The notes beneath the pieces are model-generated. The model had not been told where the DNA came from, did not search any database, and saw only the letters and a program-made list of their open reading frames with translations. A program made the position numbers and the translations under genes. A stretch of DNA of 26,571 bases, from positions 1 through 26,571 of IMG/VR virus record IMGVR_UViG_3300021170_000063; one strand, 5' to 3'. Below are positions 7,816 to 15,321 of this stretch, one piece after another. This stretch comes from a virus. Each line of letters starts with the position of its first letter. The first letter of the stretch is position 1.

Positions 7816-7825
7816 TAGGAGCAAC

Positions 7826-8812
7826 ATGGACCAATTACCAAACGAGGCCCAGACCACAACGCTGGCGCCCGAAGCCACAGAGCCAAATGGCGAGTGGAAC
7901 CCACCCACCGGAGATGAGGATTTCGATTCCCTATTCCAGCGTGTGGGGGCAGATGGAGAAAGCATTGCGGACTCCAATGCCATCCCTGCAGACCAGACAA
8001 CTGAGTCGGCAGAGCCTGCGCCCGATGCCACCAAGGCCGCATCTGAGCCCTCGAGGTTCGAACTAAAGACCTCCACGGGTACGGTCTACAAGACCCCGGA
8101 TGATGCCATCAAGGGTATCGAGCAGAAAGACCAGCTCATCAATCAATTGAGGAGCATGGTTGCCGCAGTAACCGGAGAGGACCCCCTTAGCAAAGCCGGG
8201 ATTAAACCGGGACAGACAACTGCCCCCGCCAAGCCCGTATCCTATTTGCAGGACCGTCGAAGGTTCGCGCAAGACCTTACAAAGGCCGCCGAACTGGGCC
8301 AACGAGATGATAGCTGGGACCCTTATGGAAATGTGTTGGGCCAGTACATCTACGAAATTGTCCAGAGCGCGGTCGGGCCGTATATGCCCGTGGTACAGAG
8401 CGTCGGGAAGCAGCAGGCCATGGCCTCAGTGGCCAAGGAAAATCCTGCCTTCCAGGAGTTCTATAACAGCCCGGAATATCATAAGGTTCTTGAAGAACGG
8501 CCTAAGCTGGCCGGCTTTATCCAGTTTGCCGAAGCCCAACCCACCATGCAGGAGGAACTTAAGGAACTGTATGAGAGCGTTTGGGACCATTCGCAGGCTC
8601 GTAAGCTGCCAGAGCTGGTAAAACAAAGCCAGCAACCCCAACATCCCACGCCCAGAATGCCCTCCCAGCCAGTCTCACGTCCCAGTCTTCAGGTGCCCGA
8701 TAGGGGTCAAACCGTAGCACATACGGCCAAACCCTCTTTGAGCACACCCGAGGGCCGCAAGGCCATCATTGAAGCCGCGGAACGTACCGGCCTGGCCGAT
8801 GTGCAATTCTAG
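7826..8812 (+). CDS. Probable scaffolding protein
   Basis: The 328-residue protein lies between portal and major capsid genes, the usual place of the scaffold that guides prohead assembly and then leaves. Its N-terminal third is acidic, low in hydrophobics and apparently disordered (PPTGDEDFDSLFQRVGADGE). The middle has a beta-like segment (FELKTSTGTVYKTPDDAIKG) followed by a helix (EQKDQLINQLRSMVAAVTGE). A helical region follows, and the tail is Pro/Gln-rich with a basic end. Such acidic, elongated composition is typical of scaffolds, which share little sequence between phages. AGGAG at 7817-7821 gives a good ribosome site. Position supports the call more than sequence does. Confidence 0.7.
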   Translation: MDQLPNEAQTTTLAPEATEPNGEWNPPTGDEDFDSLFQRVGADGESIADSNAIPADQTTESAEPAPDATKAASEPSRFELKTSTGTVYKTPDDAIKGIEQKDQLINQLRSMVAAVTGEDPLSKAGIKPGQTTAPAKPVSYLQDRRRFAQDLTKAAELGQRDDSWDPYGNVLGQYIYEIVQSAVGPYMPVVQSVGKQQAMASVAKENPAFQEFYNSPEYHKVLEERPKLAGFIQFAEAQPTMQEELKELYESVWDHSQARKLPELVKQSQQPQHPTPRMPSQPVSRPSLQVPDRGQTVAHTAKPSLSTPEGRKAIIEAAERTGLADVQF

Positions 8813-8815
8813 GCC

Positions 8816-8837
8816 CTAAAATCAAAGGAGATTTTAG
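8816..8837 (+). promoter_or_regulatory. Hairpin displaying the capsid gene's Shine-Dalgarno site in its loop
   Basis: The left arm CTAAAATC (8816-8823) and right arm GATTTTAG (8830-8837) pair perfectly over 8 bp around the loop AAAGGA. The capsid ATG at 8838 starts immediately after the right arm. The Shine-Dalgarno core AAGGAG is therefore mostly in the loop, exposed to the ribosome. The A/U-rich stem should melt easily. A stem of 8 bp placed exactly in the 25-nt gap is unlikely to be chance. It may keep the site accessible for high capsid expression. Confidence 0.6.
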
Positions 8838-9803
8838 ATGGCAGACGTAATCACAGTAACTGCCGGGAGTGCTGGACAAGCAGGTTCTACAGCCGCGGAA
8901 CTCATTACCTACATGAGTGCGCGCCTTTTGGAAGTCGCCGAACTGAATACCATTTTGGACCAGTTTGGTGACAAGCATCCTTTGCCGGCGAATAGTTCCA
9001 AAACTATTCGCTTCACGCGCGAAGAGAAGCTCTCTGTTTCGTCCAGTCCTACCCAGCTAACGGAAGGTGTTCCGCCAGACGCTTCGGCGCTCACCATCAA
9101 CCAGTTTGAGGCCATCACCGAGCAGTATGGTGCACTCATTCGTTTGAGCGATTTGGCCGAACTGACCGCCCGCCACAACCTTGTGGAACGCACAATCTAT
9201 GTGCTTGGACTGCAGGCCGCGGAAACCTACGACCAGTTGATTTACAACGTGCTCAACGCCGGCACCACGGTCTATAGGCCCAACAACAAGGCCAACGACA
9301 CTTCGCTCGTTGGCTCGGACGTTGTGACCTCGGTGGACCTTATTGAAGTTGAGGCCACGCTCAATGGCAACGGCGCCAGGCCCTACGAGAGCGGCTATTA
9401 TGCTTTCGTAACGAGCCCTCAGCCCTATGCCGCTTTGCTCAAGGACCCGGACTTCAAGGCCGCGGCACAGTTCCGTGCGCCTGAGAAAATCTGGCGTGGT
9501 GAAGTCGGAGAGCTCTATGGCTTCCGCGTCATCCGCTCGAACTCTCCGGCCTTCGCGGCCACCTCACAGGCCTCGGCGGGCCAGAGCTCCCTGGTCTACA
9601 GCTCGTTCGCAATCGGACGATTTGCCTACCAGATTTCGGACCTCCAGAATTTGCGCGTCTATGTTGTGGCGCCTGGCGGTCAGGCTGACCCCCTGCAGCA
9701 GTCTCGAAAGATTGGCTGGAAGTTTGCCTTCAAGAGCCTCATCACGAACCAGAACTGGGTCATCGTGGTGCGCAGCTCGGGCCTGAACTCCAAGACCAAC
9801 TAA
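8838..9803 (+). CDS. Major capsid protein, N4-gp56 family
   Basis: The 321-residue protein matches the N4-gp56-type major capsid protein (HK97 fold). It shows the family order: N-terminal helices (LEVAELNTILDQFGDKHPLP), then KTIRFTREEKL with a beta E-loop region, then LTEGVPPDASALTINQFEAI and EQYGALIRLSDLAELT. A spine helix follows (VERTIYVLGLQAAETYDQLI), then GTTVYRP and a C-terminal beta domain (LYGFRVIRSNSPAF, GWKFAFKSLI). The length is only slightly below that of typical members. It assembles the icosahedral shell. A strong ribosome site in the hairpin loop upstream and a stable hairpin just after its stop suggest high, separately controlled expression. Confidence 0.92.
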   Translation: MADVITVTAGSAGQAGSTAAELITYMSARLLEVAELNTILDQFGDKHPLPANSSKTIRFTREEKLSVSSSPTQLTEGVPPDASALTINQFEAITEQYGALIRLSDLAELTARHNLVERTIYVLGLQAAETYDQLIYNVLNAGTTVYRPNNKANDTSLVGSDVVTSVDLIEVEATLNGNGARPYESGYYAFVTSPQPYAALLKDPDFKAAAQFRAPEKIWRGEVGELYGFRVIRSNSPAFAATSQASAGQSSLVYSSFAIGRFAYQISDLQNLRVYVVAPGGQADPLQQSRKIGWKFAFKSLITNQNWVIVVRSSGLNSKTN

Positions 9804-9816
9804 TTAACCCCATTCA

Positions 9817-9838
9817 GAGGGCCCTAAATTGGGCCCTC
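9817..9838 (+). terminator. Strong GC-rich hairpin after capsid gene (no U-tract)
   Basis: GAGGGCCC (9817-9824) and GGGCCCTC (9831-9838) form a perfect 8-bp stem around the loop TAAATT, starting 13 nt after the capsid stop. No T-run follows; instead comes AAAGGA, the ribosome site of the next gene. It could be a weak terminator, an RNase-stopping element that protects capsid mRNA, or a processing site. The sequence alone does not decide between these. Confidence 0.55.
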
Positions 9839-9851
9839 AAAGGACTAAACT

Positions 9852-10160
9852 ATGGCAAGCATGAAAGCGAATCCCCTCGGAGAGCTGAAGATGGAAATCG
9901 TCAGCAACGGTGTTACCGAGTCCGGGGGCTATTCTCTCGACAGCGCGCCCAGCTTTAGGTCTCAGGTGCCCGTGAAGGATGGCCTGGCAGGTCAGGAAAC
10001 CTTCAAGGTCGACGCCAAGAAACCCACTAGCCGAGCCGAAGTCGAGAAGCGCCGTATGCACATTGATTCGGGTGCAGATTTGCGCGGTGCCAGTATGAAT
10101 AAGGAGTTCGGTAAGGGCGACGGAAGTGCCGATGACTTCACGTCGACCAAAACCGACTAA
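9852..10160 (+). CDS. Small hydrophilic head-module protein, unknown
   Basis: The 102-residue protein is charged and Gly/Ser/Asp-rich, with little hydrophobic core, so it is probably partly disordered (GGYSLDSAPSFRSQVPVKDG, DFTSTKTD at the end). There are no Cys or membrane segments. AAAGGA about 7 nt upstream of the ATG provides a ribosome site just after the capsid hairpin. Its place after the capsid gene suggests a minor head or assembly protein. I do not recognise it. Confidence 0.7.
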   Translation: MASMKANPLGELKMEIVSNGVTESGGYSLDSAPSFRSQVPVKDGLAGQETFKVDAKKPTSRAEVEKRRMHIDSGADLRGASMNKEFGKGDGSADDFTSTKTD

Positions 10161-10168
10161 GGAGACTC

Positions 10169-10588
10169 ATGTCTAAAACGGTAGCGGAAAACACTTCCAT
10201 CCCGTCCAACGCTGGCAAACTTGAAGCCAGCGAAATCCAAGAAGTGGCCAAGTCCACGCCATCTCCGGAGAAGTTTGTCGAGATTACCATTCCGGCCTCC
10301 GACCTCTACGACCACACCCACCCGGGTGTGCAGCTCAATCGGCACCGGTTTGAACCCGGCAAAACCTATCTGGTTCGCCAGGATGTGGCCTCGGAAATCA
10401 CCATGCGGCTCAAGATGTTCGATAGGGAGCAGGTTCGATTGCTCCGTCCGAACGCCGACCGCAAGTCGCTCAATGAAGTCAACAAGGGCTCAAGCTGGAC
10501 CTCGCGTGGGGGCACCACAGTTGCCCTGGATGGCGGGGCCGGGGACTTGGGCACTGGCGACGAAAAAGTTTACACAGTGGATTTCTAA
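10169..10588 (+). CDS. Head-module protein with small beta domain, unknown
   Basis: The 139-residue protein has a flexible N-terminus followed by a compact domain (FVEITIPASDLYDHTHPGVQ, then HRFEPGKTYLVRQDVASEI and RLKMFDREQVRLLRPNADR). The end is Gly-rich and acidic. AAGGAG lies 4 nt before the ATG, fixing the start. It follows the capsid and a small hydrophilic protein, so a capsid decoration, vertex or head-completion role is plausible. No family is recognised with confidence. Confidence 0.7.
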   Translation: MSKTVAENTSIPSNAGKLEASEIQEVAKSTPSPEKFVEITIPASDLYDHTHPGVQLNRHRFEPGKTYLVRQDVASEITMRLKMFDREQVRLLRPNADRKSLNEVNKGSSWTSRGGTTVALDGGAGDLGTGDEKVYTVDF

Positions 10589-10590
10589 CT

Positions 10591-10974
10591 GTGGCAGACT
10601 TCAATATAGCCGTAAAATTGGTCCTCGTTCACGAGGGCGGCTACACCCCCGGACTCCCTGGAGACCCCGGGGGTGAAACCAATTTTGGAATTGCTAAGCG
10701 TTGGCACCCCAATTTGGATATTAAGAATCTAACCCCTGAACAAGCCTCCGCCATCTACCATAAGGAGTATTGGAGCTTTGACGATGTGGCGGACCAGCAA
10801 CTGGCCAATTGTGCCCTGGACTGCGCAGTGAATCAAGGACAGGCCGTGGCCAAGCAGTTTCTTGTGAGCTTTAAGACGCTGAGGGAGTTTCAATTGGCCC
10901 GGCTGCTACGATATGCCTCTTTGGGCAAAACGCAATTCAATCACTCGTGGTTCGAACGCACACTGGATGTCTAA
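10591..10974 (+). CDS. Endolysin, GH108-type N-acetylmuramidase
   Basis: The 127-residue protein starts with the family signature LVLVHEGGYTPGLPGDPGGETNFGI in two parts: HEGGY with the catalytic Glu at residue 15, and GGETNFGIAKR. The core LANCALDCAVNQGQAVAKQFL matches the helical peptidoglycan-binding part that follows in GH108 enzymes. It would cleave the glycan backbone of peptidoglycan at the end of infection. No signal peptide is present, so it needs the holin encoded two genes downstream. It is shorter than the usual 150-180 residues; the C-terminal region is trimmed but still ends in a WFER element. The start is GTG 10591, two bases after the previous stop. Confidence 0.87.
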   Translation: MADFNIAVKLVLVHEGGYTPGLPGDPGGETNFGIAKRWHPNLDIKNLTPEQASAIYHKEYWSFDDVADQQLANCALDCAVNQGQAVAKQFLVSFKTLREFQLARLLRYASLGKTQFNHSWFERTLDV

Positions 10975-11575
10975 TGTGGCTTGCTTCTATTTGCTTCGAC
11001 ATGGCCTTACTAACGATGATTTGCCTGACCGCAATGTGGTCAGTGGATGGCTGGAGGTGCCTCTCAACAGCCAGGGACGTTCGAATGCTCACAAGGCTGC
11101 CGGGTTACTCAAACCACGAGGCATTACTTCTATCACCAGTTCGGATACCAAACGGGCCCTTCAGACGGCCAAGATTGTCGGAGGCTGTTTGGACCTGCCG
11201 ATAATTGAGTCCGACAGGCTCCGGAGCTGGAACATGGGCTCTATGCAGGGCATGGATGCCGAGGTAGCTAAACCCTTTCTGACCTATTTCCAGGAGAATC
11301 CCGACTTGCGGCCGCCCAAAGGCGAGAAGTTTAGGCAGTTCTACAACCGCTTCAAGGGCGTGTGGCTGGCCACAATTAGCTATGTAAAGCGGTTTCCCAA
11401 TGCGCATCCCCTCTTGGTTACGCACTCTCAGGACCTGGATATTGTGGATTGGTTCTTGGATGATATTGAGCCCGGAGGCGCGTTGGAGTTCGGGGAGGGA
11501 ATCAAGCCCGGTGGAATTTTGGAGGCTCGAATCGACGATGAGGGTCAAATTTCAGTTAGAAAAGTGAGGGCCTAG
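10967..11575 (+). CDS. Histidine phosphatase superfamily (phosphoglycerate-mutase-like) protein
   Basis: The 202-residue protein has the full set of family motifs. These are FYLLRHGLT (R11, catalytic H12), ITSSDTKRALQTAKIV with R63, PPKGEKFRQFYNRF with the likely acid E120, and LLVTHSQD with H153. These residues form the phosphate pocket and the phosphohistidine site, so the enzyme is probably active; its substrate cannot be read from sequence. The ATG at 10967 overlaps the muramidase end by 8 nt; a GTG at 10976, just after that stop, is an equally good start (ACFYLLRHG). The stop TAG is one base before the holin ATG. Its place between muramidase and holin is unusual and could mean a role late in infection or simple hitchhiking. 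Confidence 0.85.
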   Translation: MSNVACFYLLRHGLTNDDLPDRNVVSGWLEVPLNSQGRSNAHKAAGLLKPRGITSITSSDTKRALQTAKIVGGCLDLPIIESDRLRSWNMGSMQGMDAEVAKPFLTYFQENPDLRPPKGEKFRQFYNRFKGVWLATISYVKRFPNAHPLLVTHSQDLDIVDWFLDDIEPGGALEFGEGIKPGGILEARIDDEGQISVRKVRA

Positions 11576-11576
11576 G

Positions 11577-12014
11577 ATGCCAGTTACAGACTTCATAGCC
11601 AAACTAGTTGGCGGCTCAGTTGGAGACGCCGTAAAGCAAATTGTCAGTGCTTTTAAGGCCGACCCCACCATTGTCGACCAAAATCACGAACGCATAGCCG
11701 AGATTACCCTGGAACTCCAGGAGAAGCTTCAGGATGCCCTCAGTAACGAGATTACCCAATCCGCCGAAGTTATCAAGGCCGAAGCCCAAAGCCAAAGCTG
11801 GTTACCTCGAAATGTGCGGCCGTTATTGCTTTTCCTATGGGGCACTTTAATTACCTTTAATTATTTTTTGCCTCTTCTGGCACACTTCTCAGCGGCCTTT
11901 CAGCAGGTGCAGCCCCTAACGCTTCCGGATTGGCTCTATAAACTTACAGCCATTGGGTTCACAGGCTATGTAACGGCGCGCACTTGGGAGAAATACACGG
12001 ATACTGACCACTAA
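11577..12014 (+). CDS. Holin of the 3-TM type (gene-transfer-agent holin family)
   Basis: The 145-residue protein has an amphipathic N-terminal half and then the family signature EAQSQSWLPRNVRP (residues 69-82). This is followed by hydrophobic segments at about 83-108 (LLLFLWGTLITFNYFLPLLA) and 115-135. Members of this family form inner-membrane lesions that release or activate the endolysin. One base separates it from the phosphatase stop, and its own TAA overlaps the next ATG. With the muramidase two genes upstream it completes a lysis cassette. No spanin pair is apparent here, though the small membrane proteins at 16779 and 20470 could assist. Confidence 0.85.
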   Translation: MPVTDFIAKLVGGSVGDAVKQIVSAFKADPTIVDQNHERIAEITLELQEKLQDALSNEITQSAEVIKAEAQSQSWLPRNVRPLLLFLWGTLITFNYFLPLLAHFSAAFQQVQPLTLPDWLYKLTAIGFTGYVTARTWEKYTDTDH

Positions 12015-12673
12015 TGGCTCTGACTGTTCAAAGCGTGGCCAATGACGCCTACACGGACCTCCGCCAGGTTATAGGCATTAGCACGCCGGACCTTACCAAG
12101 TTCACACCCTGGGTGGACCGCATACACAAGGATTGTCTGCATAGCTCGGTCTATAGCTATTTGAATGTGGCCACCACACAGTTTAACACCGTGGCAGGCC
12201 AGACGGGCTATGCGCTCACGCCCACCAACATCCGGCGCATTCTGGGCGTCTACGACTTCACTCGGCAGCGCATCCTTTTTCCAGTGGAGCGGGCCACCAC
12301 TCCGGTCTCGCAGGTTGAAAAGCAGGAGACCAACCCGGGTCAGCAGGGAGCTCCGCCCCAGACCTTTGGTATGCCCGCTCAGAGCCCCATCAGTCTACAG
12401 GTAGCTCAGCCCGGCTACTTCCGGCACATCGGGGCCCAGCAGCTCAATCTCTATCCCACACCCCAGGCCCCTCTTCAGATTAATGTCTCTTATGAGCAAC
12501 AGGTGGCCACACTTGTGAATCCCACAGATGTGCTCCTCATGCCCGAGGATGCCCGGGACATGGTCGTGGCCGGAGTGAACTACTTGCAGTGCACCTATTT
12601 GAAACGCCTGGAAGAGGCCCAAATTTGGGCCAGCATCTATAGCGCACTAAAGAAAGGCGAATCGCTGGTCTAA
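12014..12673 (+). CDS. Head-tail adaptor, SU10-type (short paralogue)
   Basis: The 219-residue protein resembles adaptor proteins that dock under the portal in short-tailed phages (T7 gp11-like role). It has N-terminal helices (VANDAYTDLRQVIG), beta elements with LNLYPTP at 144-150 and INVSYEQQ at 156-163, then a helical end (DARDMVVAGVNYLQCTYLKR). The same layout and VAGVNY signature recur in the 394-residue protein at 15587, so the two are paralogues. Its ATG overlaps the holin stop and its stop overlaps the tailspike start, both as TAATG. The fold call is fairly sure; its exact place in the tail is inferred. Confidence 0.75.
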   Translation: MALTVQSVANDAYTDLRQVIGISTPDLTKFTPWVDRIHKDCLHSSVYSYLNVATTQFNTVAGQTGYALTPTNIRRILGVYDFTRQRILFPVERATTPVSQVEKQETNPGQQGAPPQTFGMPAQSPISLQVAQPGYFRHIGAQQLNLYPTPQAPLQINVSYEQQVATLVNPTDVLLMPEDARDMVVAGVNYLQCTYLKRLEEAQIWASIYSALKKGESLV

Positions 12674-15321
12674 TGCAGAGATACAACAATAACGTACAGG
12701 GCCCAAATGGCCAGGCCATTGTAGGCGCGGCCGTGGTGGTTACAGCAGCGGCTAATCCAGCTGGGACAGGCGCGCCGGCCATTGTTTATAGCGATGATGG
12801 CCTCACACAGATTTCAAACACGCTCCTCACGGATGCGCTTGGACGGTTTGGCTTTTATGTGCCCAGTGGCAAGTACGATTTGAGCTTCAGTGGTGGTAGC
12901 CCCCTGATTAGCCAGCCCTATGTGCTGGCTAATGTGGAAATCACGGACCATTTGGAATTTAAGGTCCTGGATACCACGCCCCTAGCGGCCGAAATTCTGA
13001 ATTTTACGGAACTTCCTAGCGGTCCCACGCCGCCTATTGGCACCATCAACCTCTATAGCAAGACGGCCGACAAGCTCATGTACTATAAGAATGATGCTGG
13101 GATTGAGGTCGGACCATTGGGGAGCGGTTCGGGTGGTAGCCCGCCGGCGGGTTCTACGGGGGCCATTCAGACCAACAATGCCGGGGTATTTGGGGCCGGC
13201 CCACAGGTTTCGACGGTGGCCATCAAGGCCCAATTACCCCTCGACCCCATCCAATACGTGTCCGCAAATGGCAATGATAGCAATGATGGCCTTAGTCTAG
13301 GCAGTGCCAAGCTAACGGTATATGCGGCCCTACAGGCCCTCCCGGGTGGTTCCGTGGGTACGGTGGGAAACGGCAAGGTTGTGCTAAGCGGTACGGTGGC
13401 CTATGGCGGACCTTTGGCCCCCGTAGGGGGCATGTGGCTAATGTCAGCCAATGACCCAAACTTCACCAACCCCCCAATTGGTTGGTTAAAGCGCGGCGGA
13501 GGCGGCTTAATTCTGGACTGTATCGCGGGCACACTGGCGGCACCACACGGGCATACTGTCAGTTGCACCATGACAGGCGGTGGCAACACCGACAACGTTC
13601 ATCCGGCCGTATGGATTTCTGGCGGAGCCGGAAACGTAGTTATCAACAATATTGCATTCGGAAACTTCCTAAACACCTACGTCAAATATGGTATCGACAG
13701 CAACAACAATCGGAGCGGTACGGGCGGCTCCAGCGGTTTTGCCATGAGTAATGTATCCTGGAATCATGGTAGCGGCCGGCTGGGCGGTGGACCAGGCTTG
13801 GATATAGGCTCACAGTCCTTTTGGATTTGGCTAAAGGGTCTCACTGTATCGGGGGCTTCTCCTCAAGTTTTCACTGTGGCCGGAGCCACGCGGGCATCTG
13901 CTATAACAACCATTACCACGTCTTCGACACACAATATACTATTCGGGGATACCGTAACGCTTACAAACATCCCAGATGACAGTTTCAACGGAAGCTTTAC
14001 CGTGACGGGTGTTCCAGATAATCTGCATTTTACCTATGCCAACACGGGGCCGAACAATTCCTCAAGTACGGGACAGGTTGTTACAGCCGGCGCTGCGGCT
14101 ATCAATATCGATAGTGGTCCAACAGGTGCAGGTTCGGGTCTGGTCTTCATGGACGACATCAATTTGAATAACGGATGTATCCGTCTTAGGCCCGGCAACA
14201 ATGGCGGTAGTATGTATATTCGGAACGTCAGCTATGAAGGCAGTGGCGTTCCTGACCCACCGATTGTGTTGGTTACCAGTGTGGTCACCACAGGCCAAGG
14301 CGGGGGCTTTGCCGTTCGAGTTGACAACGTCGAAACATCCGATACAAGCATCCCAGTTTCTGTCGTCCAGGTTGACAATGCCACATCCTTTCCTGATAGC
14401 GTAGTGGTTAGCCGTATTGCCGGACCGGTTCGCGGCCAAATGGTCTTGCTAGGCGGGGTTTTCCCGACGGGTCCTTCGACTGCCTTGAGCCGGGGGCAAT
14501 TTGGCCTGCAACAGGGCCAGATTACAGCAACTGGAATTGATGTTGCCCGGAGGGGTTTTTCACCCGTGTTGGCTCCAGGGACTAACCTGGCAACAACCAA
14601 TCCCACTGGCTGGACATTTAATACCGGAGCGGGAACTATAACACCGGGAATTCTGGCGCCTGATGGGACTAACAACGCCGGTAGAGTTACCGGGTCCGGA
14701 ATGGCCTTTGTGCAGTTCTTTGGGAATACCACAAATCTCAACCTGGGTGATGTGTATGTTTTTGGAGTTTGGGCTAGAGCTGTGAATGGCCAGTTTGTTG
14801 GAAATACCAACCCAATTAAGTTCACATTCAACAGCCTTGGGTTAGGCGCTGGAGATACCTGTGCGGGCTATCCTGGAAATCCCGGGGGCAACGGCATTAT
14901 ACTGGGTAATCGAACGGGCGGCTTTATCTCCGACGGCCAATGGCAATGGTATTCTGGCATCTGTACGGTGGCTTCAAATCCCACAACACCAGGTACATCT
15001 TTTACCGGCACCGTGGATAGCGCGCATGCCGTGGATTTTTACGCACCCGTTATGATGCTATTTCCGGCAGGAACAAAGAGCAACAACGAGGTCTTTGAAA
15101 TAGCCAACAACCTGGCATCCTTCACCGGGAATACGGGTGAAATTTGTATGCTCCCAAGTCAGCGATTCCGGCCGGGCACCACGACCTTCGCCAATTTAGG
15201 CTCTCCGCCCAATGGCGTAACCTTTATTGGTTGCTCGGACTGTACCGTGGCCAACCCATGCGGAGGCGGCGGAACGGGTGCACTGGCCAAGAGCCTGGGC
15301 GGAATCTGGGTGTGCAACTGA
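12673..15321 (+). CDS. Tailspike / receptor-binding protein, mosaic beta-helix
   Basis: The 882-residue protein is modular. Residues 1-95 resemble a carboxypeptidase-regulatory-like beta domain (GRFGFYVPSGKYDLSFSG). A Gly/Ser linker follows. From about 193 comes the start of a pectin-lyase-type beta-helix (YVSANGNDSNDGLSLGSAKL) typical of tailspikes. Residues about 403-475 form an inserted Ig-like domain (TLTNIPDDSFNGSFTVTGVP). Residues about 635-790 look like a carbohydrate-binding jelly roll (GWTFNTGAG, VYVFGVWARAVNG). The end is a Cys-rich cap with CSDC and CTVANPC elements and a terminal WVCN. The role would be host recognition and possibly glycan cleavage; catalytic residues were not identified. 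It lies between the two adaptor genes, joined to its neighbours by TAATG and TGATG overlaps. Confidence 0.78.
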   Translation: MQRYNNNVQGPNGQAIVGAAVVVTAAANPAGTGAPAIVYSDDGLTQISNTLLTDALGRFGFYVPSGKYDLSFSGGSPLISQPYVLANVEITDHLEFKVLDTTPLAAEILNFTELPSGPTPPIGTINLYSKTADKLMYYKNDAGIEVGPLGSGSGGSPPAGSTGAIQTNNAGVFGAGPQVSTVAIKAQLPLDPIQYVSANGNDSNDGLSLGSAKLTVYAALQALPGGSVGTVGNGKVVLSGTVAYGGPLAPVGGMWLMSANDPNFTNPPIGWLKRGGGGLILDCIAGTLAAPHGHTVSCTMTGGGNTDNVHPAVWISGGAGNVVINNIAFGNFLNTYVKYGIDSNNNRSGTGGSSGFAMSNVSWNHGSGRLGGGPGLDIGSQSFWIWLKGLTVSGASPQVFTVAGATRASAITTITTSSTHNILFGDTVTLTNIPDDSFNGSFTVTGVPDNLHFTYANTGPNNSSSTGQVVTAGAAAINIDSGPTGAGSGLVFMDDINLNNGCIRLRPGNNGGSMYIRNVSYEGSGVPDPPIVLVTSVVTTGQGGGFAVRVDNVETSDTSIPVSVVQVDNATSFPDSVVVSRIAGPVRGQMVLLGGVFPTGPSTALSRGQFGLQQGQITATGIDVARRGFSPVLAPGTNLATTNPTGWTFNTGAGTITPGILAPDGTNNAGRVTGSGMAFVQFFGNTTNLNLGDVYVFGVWARAVNGQFVGNTNPIKFTFNSLGLGAGDTCAGYPGNPGGNGIILGNRTGGFISDGQWQWYSGICTVASNPTTPGTSFTGTVDSAHAVDFYAPVMMLFPAGTKSNNEVFEIANNLASFTGNTGEICMLPSQRFRPGTTTFANLGSPPNGVTFIGCSDCTVANPCGGGGTGALAKSLGGIWVCN

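Larger units (their letters stand above)
7614..7825 (+). promoter_or_regulatory. 212-nt leader-like gap with four inverted repeats before the scaffold gene
   Basis: This is the longest stretch without a clear gene. It holds a 13-base dyad at 7618-7630 (ATTTTG-A-CAAAAT) and a 6-bp hairpin at 7637-7651 (AGCTCC-GAC-GGAGCT). It also has two hairpins with the same CACAA loop: TAGCGC/GCGCTA at 7776-7792 and CCCGC/GCGGG at 7801-7815. The last ends directly before the AGGAG ribosome site (7817-7821) of the scaffold gene at 7826. A TTGACA at 7621 has no convincing -10 box 16-18 nt downstream. A 46-codon reading frame runs through the middle. Control of head-gene expression, at DNA or RNA level, is the natural inference. 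No family of regulatory element is recognised. Confidence 0.5.

Noticed and set aside
10974-11204. TAATG overlap start directly at the muramidase stop, as at other junctions
   Set aside because: That ATG is in the wrong frame and gives an unrecognisable product, while the frame starting at 10967 or 10976 encodes a complete histidine phosphatase.
11860-11875. T-run in the holin gene as a terminator
   Set aside because: No stem precedes it, and it encodes part of a membrane segment.
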